Assembly: GCA_903890595.1 (NCBI GenBank)
Contig: CAITBU010000275.1
Coordinates: forward strand, 1-6,004
DNA length: 6,004 nt
From: an uncultured Holophagaceae bacterium
Lineage (GTDB): Bacteria > Acidobacteriota > Holophagae > Holophagales > Holophagaceae
Direction: 5' to 3'
The position numbers and the translations under genes are program-made. Shown here in pieces: positions 1 through 6,004 of the stretch (within the stretch, counting starts at the first letter, position 1; every line of letters begins with the position of its first letter). The notes under the pieces are model-generated. The model ran no database searches. It saw nothing but the letters and a program-made list of their open reading frames with translations, and was not told the origin of the DNA.

Positions 1-1179
1 CCAGTCGATCTGCTCCTTGGTGATCACCAGGGGTGGAGCCAGGCGGATGGTGTCCACGTGGGTGTCCTTGCACAGCATCCCGCGGTCCTTGAGGGCATAG
101 CAGTACTTGCGGGCGCCCCCGGCCTCGGGGTGTAGCTGCACGCCAGCCCAGAGGCCGATGCAGCGGATCTCCTGCACCTTGTCCGTGGCCATGCTCTTCA
201 GGCGCGCCTTCAGGTGGGCGCCCAGGCTCTCGGCCCGGGCCACCAGGTCCTCATCCACCAGCACGTCCAGGGCGGCGCTGGCCACAGCGCAGGCCAGGGG
301 GTTGCCCCCATAGGTCGAGCCGTGGATGCCCGGGGTAAAGACGTCCATCACCGCATCGCTGGCCAGGAAGGCACTCACGGGGTAGTAGCCGCCGCTGAGG
401 GCCTTGCCGATGGTGATGCCGTCCGGGCGGATGCCCTCGTGCTCGAAGGCGAACAGCTTGCCGGTGCGGCCCAGGCCGGACTGAATCTCGTCCAGCACCA
501 GCAGGCAGTTGTGGGCATCAGCCAAGGCCCGCAGGCCCTGCAGGAAGCCCTTGGGCGGAATGACCACCCCGCCCTCGCCCTGGATGGGTTCCATGAAGAT
601 GGCGCAGGTGTTCGGGGTGATGGCCTTCGCCACGGCGTCCAGGTCGCCGTAGGGCACGATGACGAAGCCCGGCGTGAAGGGGCCGAAGCGGCTGGTGCTG
701 TCGGGGTCCGTGCTGAAGCCCACGATGGTGGTGGTGCGGCCGTGGAAGTTCCCATCGGCCACGATGATCTCGGCCTGGGGGTAGTCGATGCCCTTCTTGT
801 CGTAGCCCCACTTGCGCATGGCCTTGAGGGCCGTCTCCACGGCCTCCGCCCCGCTGTTCATCATGAGGGCCTTGTCGAAGCCCGAGAGGCGGCAGAGCTT
901 CTCCAGGAGGGGCGGGAACTGGTCATTGCGGAAGGCACGGCTGGTGAGGGCCAGGGTCTTGATCTGGGCGATCATCGCCTCGCCGATGCGGGGATGGTTG
1001 TGCCCCTGGTTCACGGCGGAGTAGGCCGCCAGGAAGTCCATGTACTGCTTCCCGTCCACGTCCGTGAGGAAGACGCCCTCGCCCCGCGTGGCCACCACGT
1101 CCAGGGGGTGGTAGTTGTGGGCGCCGAACTGGGTCTCCTGCGCGATGAGGTCCGAGGTCCGAGTCGTGGGGGTGGACAT
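1..1179 (-). CDS. rocD: Ornithine aminotransferase (ornithine--oxo-acid transaminase), 3' end cut by window edge
   Basis: PLP-dependent class III aminotransferase. The family moves the delta-amino group of L-ornithine to 2-oxoglutarate, giving glutamate-5-semialdehyde and glutamate, which links arginine/ornithine breakdown to proline and glutamate; it is cytosolic. I read 393 codons from the ATG complementary to 1177-1179, with no stop before the left edge. RocD is usually about 400 residues, so roughly 10-17 are missing. Landmarks: NYHPL with Tyr23 and SAVNQGH with Tyr53, matching human OAT Tyr55 and Tyr85 that shape the ornithine site; MNSGAEA for PLP phosphate binding; LDEIQSG with Asp230 contacting the PLP ring nitrogen; GKALSGG with Schiff-base Lys259; HGSTYGGNP with Thr289. 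The Asp-Lys spacing of 29 equals that of human OAT (263 to 292). The ornithine-site tyrosines and the SAVNQGH and STYGGNP signatures favour OAT over acetylornithine or GABA aminotransferase. It is transcribed away from the other three genes, with no sign of functional linkage to them. Confidence 0.95.
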   Translation of the reverse strand, partial: MSTPTTRTSDLIAQETQFGAHNYHPLDVVATRGEGVFLTDVDGKQYMDFLAAYSAVNQGHNHPRIGEAMIAQIKTLALTSRAFRNDQFPPLLEKLCRLSGFDKALMMNSGAEAVETALKAMRKWGYDKKGIDYPQAEIIVADGNFHGRTTTIVGFSTDPDSTSRFGPFTPGFVIVPYGDLDAVAKAITPNTCAIFMEPIQGEGGVVIPPKGFLQGLRALADAHNCLLVLDEIQSGLGRTGKLFAFEHEGIRPDGITIGKALSGGYYPVSAFLASDAVMDVFTPGIHGSTYGGNPLACAVASAALDVLVDEDLVARAESLGAHLKARLKSMATDKVQEIRCIGLWAGVQLHPEAGGARKYCYALKDRGMLCKDTHVDTIRLAPPLVITKEQIDW

Positions 1180-1185
1180 GGGGGA

Positions 1186-1193
1186 TCCTTTCC
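1186..1193 (-). promoter_or_regulatory. Ribosome binding site of rocD
   Basis: Read on the minus strand the sequence is GGAAAGGA. Its AGGA core lies 6 bases before the ATG, an ordinary Shine-Dalgarno position that supports the chosen rocD start. Confidence 0.7.
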
Positions 1194-1290
1194 GGGTGGT
1201 TCGCCGGCGTCCAGGGTTGCAGGTCCACAACGCATTTCGAAGACCCAGGCCCTTCGACCCATGAGAAGACGCCAAATCCCAGGGCGGCAT

Positions 1291-1303
1291 TGACGGATCG
1301 TCA
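1291..1303. repeat. Short perfect inverted repeat (TGACG-GAT-CGTCA), possible operator
   Basis: The 5-bp arms TGACG and CGTCA are exact reverse complements separated by GAT; the symmetry does not extend into the flanking bases. The left arm overlaps the TTGACG -35-like hexamer at 1290-1295. It lies in the divergent intergenic region, so it could be a binding site for a dimeric regulator acting on either gene. At 13 bp it may also be chance, and I do not recognise it as the site of a known regulator. Confidence 0.3.
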
Positions 1304-1399
1304 GAGCAGGAAAGGTCGGCGGGACGAAAAATAAGCTACACCTGGCGGTTTCAGACTGGCGGGATTCGGTGGGTTCTGACACATTGATGCACCCATCCC

Positions 1400-1407
1400 A
1401 AGGCAGG
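1400..1407 (+). promoter_or_regulatory. Weak ribosome binding site of the HMG-CoA reductase gene
   Basis: AAGGCAGG ends 6 bases before the ATG at 1414. It matches the Shine-Dalgarno consensus imperfectly but is well placed. The alternative in-frame starts (ATG 1387, GTG 1369) have no better-placed purine-rich site, so this helps decide the start. Confidence 0.45.
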
Positions 1408-1413
1408 CCGACC

Positions 1414-2952
1414 ATGATTCCTTCACTGATCCTGAAGAAGCTCTACACCTTCGGCTCCCTGCGCAATGCCGCCGAGGGCGTGGCCATCAGCCTCAAGAAC
1501 CGCCTCAGCGACGTGGTGCTCACCCGGGTGGTGTCGGTGCGCATCGGCCCCCTGAACCTGCGGCCAGAGGACCTGGAACTGGACCTGGGCGAGGGCCAGT
1601 GGCGGCCCGCCACGGAGGTCAGCCCAGACCGCCCGGAGGCCTTCGTCCTGAAGCAGGTGGCCCACCTCCGGGCCCGCGGTCACGCCATTGGGGATGGCAT
1701 GCACCCCATCGAGATCGCCATCGAGGTCAAGGGCATCGGCCTCCTCCGCTTCAAGGTGGAAGACCACACGGCCACGGTCCAGGTGCAGCAGTCCTCGCTG
1801 CCCTGCGCCAAGGACGACAACTACTCCCCGGCCATCGTCGCCGCCCGGCGGGCCTATGTGGAGAAGACCACCGGGGCGAAGCTGACCCACACCAGCCAGC
1901 AGTCCTTCGATCCAGCCATCACCCAGGGCAACATCGAAAACTTCACGGGCGTGGTGCAGGTCCCCCTGGGCTTTGCGGGTCCCCTCCGCATCAACGGCGA
2001 GCACGCCAAGGGTGAGTTCCTGATTCCCCTGGCCACCACCGAAGGCACGCTGGTGGCCTCCTACAACCGGGGCATGAAGGTGCTCAACCTGTCGGGCGGG
2101 GTCACCTGCACGGTGCAGGGCGACCACATGCAGCGGGCCCCGGTGTTCATCTTCGCGAGCGCCCGGGAGGCCGTGGCTTTCAGGGCCTGGGTCGAAGCAA
2201 ACATGGACGACATCCGCCGGGAAGCCGAGGCCACCACCCGCAGCGGCAAGCTGGACTACATCGACACCTACCTGGCCAGCAAGTTCGCCTACCTGCGCTT
2301 CAACTTCAAGACCGGCGATGCGGCGGGCCAGAACATGGTGGGCCGGGCCACCTTCGCCGCCTGCAGCTGGATCCTGGAGCACAACAAGACCATCCAGCGC
2401 TTCTACCTGGAATCCAACCTGGCCACGGACAAGAAGGCCTCGCAGATCAACCTCATGCGCACCCGGGGCAAGCGGGTCACCGCCGAGTGCGTCATCAAGC
2501 GCAGCGTGCTCATGGAGGTCATGCGCGTGGAGCCCGAGAGCCTTGCCTACCACTGGGGCGTGGCCAATGTCGGCTCCATCCTCTCGGGCGCCAACAACAA
2601 CGGCGCCCACAGTCCCAACGCCATCGCCGCCATGTTCATCGCCACCGGGCAGGACGCCGCCAACCTGGCGGAGGGCTCCTCCGGGATCCTCTACACGGAG
2701 CTGACCCCGGAGAAGGATCTGTACATCTCCATCACCATTCCCTCCCTCATCGTGGCCACCCACGGCGGCGGCACGGGGCTGCCCACCCAGCGGGAGTGCC
2801 TGGAGGTGCTGGGCTGCTTTGGCAAGGGCAAGGTCAAGAAGCTGGCAGAGATCGTCGCCGGGGTCATCCTGGCGGGGGAAGTGTCTCTGGGCGCTGCCAT
2901 ATCCAGTCTGGAGTGGGTATCCTCCCATGAGGAATATGGACGCAACCGCTGA
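1414..2952 (+). CDS. Hydroxymethylglutaryl-CoA reductase, class I-type, with extra N-terminal region
   Basis: 512 residues. HMG-CoA reductase reduces HMG-CoA with two NAD(P)H to mevalonate, the committed step of the mevalonate route to isoprenoids. The catalytic part runs from about residue 140 to the end and matches the family closely: GFAGPL (186-191); ATTEG with catalytic Glu210; a GDAAGQNM cofactor loop with Asp302; ATDKK with catalytic Lys340; ATGQDAAN with catalytic Asp414; GGGTGLPTQ; and a C-terminal SSHEEYGRNR with His505 as the catalytic acid. These correspond to human Glu559, Lys691, Asp767 and His866. TTEG and GFAGPL place it with class I; class II enzymes differ there. No membrane segment is seen, so the protein is probably soluble. 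Residues 1-138 are additional to the usual catalytic core. Odd: Gln306 stands where human HMGR has Met in DAxGMNM. First gene of a three-gene unit; its stop overlaps the next gene. ATG 1414 was chosen over ATG 1387 and GTG 1369 because of the ribosome-site spacing. The fold is firm, but the substrate could differ from HMG-CoA. Confidence 0.9.
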   Translation: MIPSLILKKLYTFGSLRNAAEGVAISLKNRLSDVVLTRVVSVRIGPLNLRPEDLELDLGEGQWRPATEVSPDRPEAFVLKQVAHLRARGHAIGDGMHPIEIAIEVKGIGLLRFKVEDHTATVQVQQSSLPCAKDDNYSPAIVAARRAYVEKTTGAKLTHTSQQSFDPAITQGNIENFTGVVQVPLGFAGPLRINGEHAKGEFLIPLATTEGTLVASYNRGMKVLNLSGGVTCTVQGDHMQRAPVFIFASAREAVAFRAWVEANMDDIRREAEATTRSGKLDYIDTYLASKFAYLRFNFKTGDAAGQNMVGRATFAACSWILEHNKTIQRFYLESNLATDKKASQINLMRTRGKRVTAECVIKRSVLMEVMRVEPESLAYHWGVANVGSILSGANNNGAHSPNAIAAMFIATGQDAANLAEGSSGILYTELTPEKDLYISITIPSLIVATHGGGTGLPTQRECLEVLGCFGKGKVKKLAEIVAGVILAGEVSLGAAISSLEWVSSHEEYGRNR

Positions 2953-4675
2953 ACCCGCAGCAGGATCCAACAACAGCCCCCCGGCGGCGGGCGGCGCTGG
3001 CTTGGGCGAGCACCGCTCCCATGAGGACCTCCTCCGGGCCAGGGGCTTCGAGATCATGCGGACCTGGAAGTCCCAGGGCTTGTTCCGCCGGCTGCTGGTC
3101 ACTTGGCGCCAGTTCCTGGGCCTGTTCTTCGGCGGCATGGTGGCCCAGCTGGCGGCCCGCAAGGAGGACGGTGCCCTCAAGGGCTGGCGGCTCCTGGGCC
3201 TGCGCTGCCTCGCCCTACCCGGACGGCTGTTTGTGGATCGGGGCCTGCGGAACGAGCCCTTCCCCGTGCAGTTCCGCCGCCGCCTGGAGCGCCTGGGTCC
3301 CACCTACATCAAGCTCGGCCAGATCCTCAGCCTCCGCGAGGACCTGCTGCCCAAGCCCATCACCGACGAGCTGAAGCACCTGCTCAACCGCCTGCCGGTG
3401 GTCCCCCTGCCCATCCTGCAGGACATCATCGAGAAGGACCTGAAGCGGCCCGTGGGCCTGATGTTCCTGTCCATTGACCCCATCCCCCTGGGCTCCGCCT
3501 CCATCGGCCAGACCCACCGGGCCGTCACCGTGGACGGCGAGCCGGTGATCCTCAAGGTGGTCAAGCCCGGCATCAGCCAGACCCTCGAGCGGGATGCCAA
3601 GCTGCTGCGGATGCTCGGCTCCGTGGCGCAGCTGATCATTCCCCGCTTCCAGCCCCGGCAGCTGGTGAACGAGTTCTGCACCTACACCCTGCGGGAGGTG
3701 GATCTGCGGCTGGAGGCCGAGAACGCCGAGATCTTTGCCGGACACTTCGCCGATGTGCCGGATGTGGTGTTCCCCCGAATTTATCGGAAGTACAGCGGGC
3801 GCAGCGTCCTCTGCATGGAGTTCTTCGACGGCATCAGTCCAGACCGCCCCGAGGCCCTGGAGCTGCCGATAGAGGAGCGACGCCACCTGACGGATCTGGG
3901 TGCCATGTCCATCATCCGCATGCTCTACAAGGATGGGTTCTTCCACGCCGACCTGCACCCGGCGAACCTCATCATCCTGCCCGGTCCAAAGCTCGGCTTC
4001 ATCGACCTGGGCATGGTGGGACGCCTGGACGAGGACCTGCGCCGGGCCCTCATGTACTACTACTTCGCACTGGTCATGGGCGACGGCGAGAACGCGGCCC
4101 GCTACCTCACAGCCATCGCCGTCCCGGGCCCAGGGGCCAATCCCAACGCCTTCCGCCGGGACGCCGTGGACATCGCCAACCGCTGGAAGCGCGGCTCCAA
4201 CTTCACGGAGTTCTCCCTGGGCCAGCTCATCCTCCAGTCCCTCTCCCGGGGCGCGGAGCATGGCATGTACTTCCCCGTGGAGCTGGTGCTGATGGTGAAG
4301 GCGCTGGTCACCTTCGAGGGCGTCGGCAACGTGCTGCTGCCTGGGTTCGATGTGGCTGAGGTGAGCAAGAAGCACGTGCGCAGCCTCTTCATGAACCAGT
4401 TCAGCCCCATGCGCATCTTCACCGAAGGCATGCGGGGCGTGCCGGACATGGTGGACGCCCTGGCCAAGATGCCCCTGCTGGTCACCGATGGCCTCCGGGT
4501 CCTGGAGAAGTTCGCCCACCAGCCCACCGAGTCCCCGCTCTCAGGGCTGCGGGGTACGCTCATCGCCGGCTCCTGCCTGGTGGCAGGTGCCGTGGCCATG
4601 GGCTTCCGGGCCCCCTGGCCCGTGTGGACCGCCCTCTTCATCATTGCTTTTGTCCTCGCCGTCAAGAGGAGCTGA
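2936..4675 (+). CDS. UbiB/AarF/ABC1 family atypical kinase (COQ8-like), membrane anchored
   Basis: 579 residues from ATG 2936. ABC1/UbiB proteins have a protein-kinase-like fold, act mainly as membrane-associated ATPases, and support ubiquinone synthesis or other isoprenoid-lipid handling. Motifs in order: an Ala/Gly/Pro-rich, probably disordered start (1-30); the family KxGQ motif as YIKLGQ (Lys126-Gln129); a nucleotide loop PLGSASIGQTH (184-194) in place of a glycine-rich loop; VILKVVKPG with ATP-binding Lys207; the catalytic loop HADLHPAN (337-344, Asp339, Asn344); metal-binding IDLG with Asp357; and two hydrophobic C-terminal segments (about 541-557 and 562-576), as in E. coli UbiB. The start overlaps the reductase gene by 17 bp, implying translational coupling. 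It is uncertain: ATG 2927 is in frame, and ATG 3056 would remove the low-complexity head. No ubiquinone genes are nearby, so I give no ubiB symbol. Its partners here suggest a role tied to lipid made by this operon, which is inference. Confidence 0.9.
   Translation: MDATAEPAAGSNNSPPAAGGAGLGEHRSHEDLLRARGFEIMRTWKSQGLFRRLLVTWRQFLGLFFGGMVAQLAARKEDGALKGWRLLGLRCLALPGRLFVDRGLRNEPFPVQFRRRLERLGPTYIKLGQILSLREDLLPKPITDELKHLLNRLPVVPLPILQDIIEKDLKRPVGLMFLSIDPIPLGSASIGQTHRAVTVDGEPVILKVVKPGISQTLERDAKLLRMLGSVAQLIIPRFQPRQLVNEFCTYTLREVDLRLEAENAEIFAGHFADVPDVVFPRIYRKYSGRSVLCMEFFDGISPDRPEALELPIEERRHLTDLGAMSIIRMLYKDGFFHADLHPANLIILPGPKLGFIDLGMVGRLDEDLRRALMYYYFALVMGDGENAARYLTAIAVPGPGANPNAFRRDAVDIANRWKRGSNFTEFSLGQLILQSLSRGAEHGMYFPVELVLMVKALVTFEGVGNVLLPGFDVAEVSKKHVRSLFMNQFSPMRIFTEGMRGVPDMVDALAKMPLLVTDGLRVLEKFAHQPTESPLSGLRGTLIAGSCLVAGAVAMGFRAPWPVWTALFIIAFVLAVKRS
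4667..4671 (+). promoter_or_regulatory. Strong ribosome binding site of the acyltransferase gene
   Basis: AGGAG lies inside the final codons of the UbiB-like gene, 6 bases before the ATG at 4678. It fixes the acyltransferase start and indicates that the two genes are translated from one transcript. Confidence 0.8.
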
Positions 4676-4677
4676 TC

Positions 4678-5967
4678 ATGCGCGAACTGATCTCAGCCAA
4701 CGATGCCATCTGGCTCCAGGACTCGGACACCAACCTGATGGTGATCAACGCGGTCATCATCACCGACCAGATTGATGTGGCGACCCTGCGCAAGACTTTC
4801 CAGGAGCGCATCTTCGATGGGCCGGATCCCGCCCGCTTCGATCGGCTCCGCTGCCGCATCATCGAGCAGGGGCCCGTGAGCTACTGGGAGCTGGACAAGG
4901 ACTTCAGCCTCGCCCGCCACATCGTCGCGGCCCGCGGCAAAAACCTGAACACCCTTGCGGAGGTCCAGGCCTACGTGGGGAAGATGGCCAACCAGAAGCT
5001 CAAGGAGGACCGTCCCCGCTGGGAGATGAAGGTCATCGAGCACTTCGAGAATGACGCCTCGGCCCTCCTGATCCGCGTCCACCACAGCATCGGGGACGGC
5101 ATGGCGCTGGTGTCCCTCATGTTCGCGCTGATGGACGAGACCTGGAACCGCACCGACGGTCTGGCCAAGGGCTCGCTCCCGCCGGCGGCGGGGCTGAGCA
5201 CCCTGCAGCTCCTGCAGCGGGCCGTGGCCGTCCCCCTGAGTGCGCCCGGCATCCTCCTGCGCCGCCTGGCCTGGATCGCCGACAGCAGCCACCTGCATGG
5301 TCCCGAGCTCTCCGGCGTGAAGCGGGTGGCCTGGACGGCCCCGCTTGATCTGAGCGTCATCAAGAAGGCCAAGGACCTCATCGGGGCCACGGTGAACGAC
5401 GTGCTCATGGCTTCGGTCTCCGGTGCGTTCTCCACCTACCTGGCGCGCAAGGGCGCCGAAGCACCCACCCGGTTCCTCATCTCCATGCCGGTGAACGTGC
5501 GCCATCCAGGAGCGCCCCTGCTCTGCGAGAACAAGTTTGCCGCCGTGCCGCTGGAGCTGCCGGCCGGCACTCCCCATACCTCCCACCGCATCCTCGCCGT
5601 CAAGGAGAGCCTGGACCGCCTCAAGCAGTCCACCACGCCCCTGGTGGTCTACGGCCTCCAGCGCGCCCTCCTGTCCTTCCTTCCGGACATCATCAGCCGC
5701 AACCTCATCGACTTCCTGGCCAACAAGTGCACCGCCGTGGTCACCAACGTGGCCGGGCCTGCCCACGACATTGCCCTGGCGGGACGGAAGGTGCGCTCCC
5801 TCCTCTTCTGGGTGCCCCAGCGGGCCCAGATCGGCATTGGCATCTCCATCCTCAGCTTCGCCGGCAAGGTGCAGGTGGGCGTCATCGCCGACAAGGCCCT
5901 CATGGACGACCCAGCCCACCTGGTGGAGGCCTTCGAAGAAGAGTTCGAGGCCCTGAAGCGGCTCTGA
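4678..5967 (+). CDS. Wax ester synthase/diacylglycerol acyltransferase (WS/DGAT) family O-acyltransferase
   Basis: 429 residues, slightly shorter than the usual 450-475. WS/DGAT enzymes transfer an acyl group from acyl-CoA to a long-chain alcohol or diacylglycerol, giving wax esters or triacylglycerol, at the inner face of the membrane or on lipid inclusions. Motifs: N-terminal SANDAIWLQ, the family's 'xxxDxxFL'-like opening; RPRWE (112-116) where most members have PLW; active-site HHSIGDG (135-141, catalytic His136 and Asp140); TVNDVLMA with Asn240-Asp241, the conserved ND pair; MPVNVR (270-275); VTNVAGP (355-361); and the C-terminal SFAGKVQVGVIADK block typical of the family. There is no signal peptide or clear membrane helix. 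The gene begins two bases after the UbiB-like stop, behind AGGAG, so it is the last member of the same unit. The family is firm. The acceptor (fatty alcohol, diacylglycerol, isoprenoid or other alcohol) cannot be read from sequence. The Arg in the PLW position may mean a different acceptor. Confidence 0.9.
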   Translation: MRELISANDAIWLQDSDTNLMVINAVIITDQIDVATLRKTFQERIFDGPDPARFDRLRCRIIEQGPVSYWELDKDFSLARHIVAARGKNLNTLAEVQAYVGKMANQKLKEDRPRWEMKVIEHFENDASALLIRVHHSIGDGMALVSLMFALMDETWNRTDGLAKGSLPPAAGLSTLQLLQRAVAVPLSAPGILLRRLAWIADSSHLHGPELSGVKRVAWTAPLDLSVIKKAKDLIGATVNDVLMASVSGAFSTYLARKGAEAPTRFLISMPVNVRHPGAPLLCENKFAAVPLELPAGTPHTSHRILAVKESLDRLKQSTTPLVVYGLQRALLSFLPDIISRNLIDFLANKCTAVVTNVAGPAHDIALAGRKVRSLLFWVPQRAQIGIGISILSFAGKVQVGVIADKALMDDPAHLVEAFEEEFEALKRL

Positions 5968-6004
5968 GCCTCGCTATTGCTCTTCCGTGGTCTGCGAAAA
6001 AGAG
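5968..6004. other. Downstream tail, nothing recognised
   Basis: These 37 bases follow the acyltransferase stop. I see no GC-rich stem followed by a T-run and no start of another gene, so the operon end cannot be confirmed inside the window. Confidence 0.4.

Larger units (their letters stand above)
1180..1413. promoter_or_regulatory. Divergent intergenic region between rocD and the HMG-CoA reductase operon
   Basis: This is the only sizeable non-coding stretch (234 bp). It separates two genes read outward, so the promoters of both units should lie here. A relatively A-rich stretch stands out at about 1326-1339 (GAAAAATAAGCTAC on the plus strand). A TTGACG hexamer at 1290-1295 resembles a sigma-70 -35 box, but no credible -10 box follows at 16-18 bp. 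CTGGCGG occurs twice, at 1342-1348 and 1356-1362, 14 bp apart. A short palindrome lies at 1291-1303. I see no riboswitch or small RNA gene. The regulatory role follows from gene arrangement; no individual promoter is assigned. Confidence 0.6.

Noticed and set aside
214..1293. 359-codon plus-strand open frame across the rocD region
   Set aside because: It is antisense to a clear ornithine aminotransferase, has low-complexity Gly/Ala/His/Val composition, and runs into the intergenic region without a sensible start context.
1290..1337. Sigma-70 promoter made of TTGACG (1290-1295) and TAAGCT (1332-1337)
   Set aside because: The spacing is 36 bp, about twice what a sigma-70 promoter allows, and no -10-like hexamer occurs at 16-18 bp.
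1369..1413. Longer HMGR start at GTG 1369 or ATG 1387
   Set aside because: The added residues are not family-like and neither start has a well-spaced ribosome site. ATG 1414 has AAGGCAGG 6 bases upstream.
2819..2935. UbiB-like protein starting far inside the HMGR gene (GTG-type start near 2819)
   Set aside because: It would need about 130 bp of overlap with a catalytic region of HMGR. The extra translation is Arg/Ser/Trp-rich shadow sequence without homology to the UbiB family.
1423..3303. 626-codon open frame on the minus strand, antisense to the HMGR gene and the start of the UbiB-like gene
   Set aside because: It mirrors two genes with clear family motifs. Its translation is rich in Gly, His, Ala and Arg with no recognisable motif, which is typical antisense shadow in GC-rich coding DNA.
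3215..4519. 434-codon minus-strand open frame within the UbiB-like gene
   Set aside because: It is the antisense of conserved kinase-fold coding sequence, with a His/Gln/Asp/Val-rich shadow composition and no motif.
4693..5919. 408-codon minus-strand open frame within the acyltransferase gene
   Set aside because: It is the antisense of a gene with intact HHxxxDG, ND and NVR motifs; the predicted protein is low complexity.
5968..6004. Rho-independent terminator after the operon
   Set aside because: No stem-loop followed by a T-run is visible in the 37 bases available.

Overview
This is a GC-rich, gene-dense bacterial window with a strong G/C preference at third codon positions. It holds four protein-coding genes in two divergent units. 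I see no RNA gene, insertion sequence, CRISPR array or integration site. The lineage cannot be fixed from the window. The base composition and the gene mix (a bacterial HMG-CoA reductase with an extra N-terminal region, a UbiB/ABC1 protein and a wax-ester-synthase-like acyltransferase) would suit groups such as Acidobacteriota (Holophagae-like) or Myxococcota, but that is a guess.

Left part (1-1179, minus strand): an ornithine aminotransferase (rocD) that runs off the left edge and lacks only its last residues. All expected PLP-binding and ornithine-binding residues are present. Positions 1180-1413 are a 234-bp intergenic region between divergent genes, which must hold the promoters of both units. 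It contains a perfect 5-bp inverted repeat with a 3-bp spacer overlapping a TTGACG hexamer, but no complete promoter that I can defend.

Right part (1414-5967, plus strand): three tightly packed genes. First is a class I-type HMG-CoA reductase with its complete catalytic tetrad and an N-terminal region of about 138 residues outside the canonical catalytic domain. It overlaps a UbiB/AarF/ABC1 atypical kinase with two C-terminal membrane segments. Two bases after that stop, behind a strong Shine-Dalgarno sequence, comes a WS/DGAT-family acyltransferase with an HHxxxDG active site. The last 37 bases show nothing.

The plus-strand genes look co-transcribed and translationally coupled. HMG-CoA reductase turns a CoA thioester into a primary alcohol, WS/DGAT enzymes esterify alcohols with acyl-CoA, and UbiB proteins are membrane-associated ATPases/kinases linked to isoprenoid lipids. 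Together they suggest a small lipid module, either isoprenoid/mevalonate-linked or making neutral esters. No other mevalonate-pathway gene is visible here, so the real substrate of the reductase is open. This three-gene cassette is the most interesting part of the window. The ornithine aminotransferase appears to be an unrelated neighbour.
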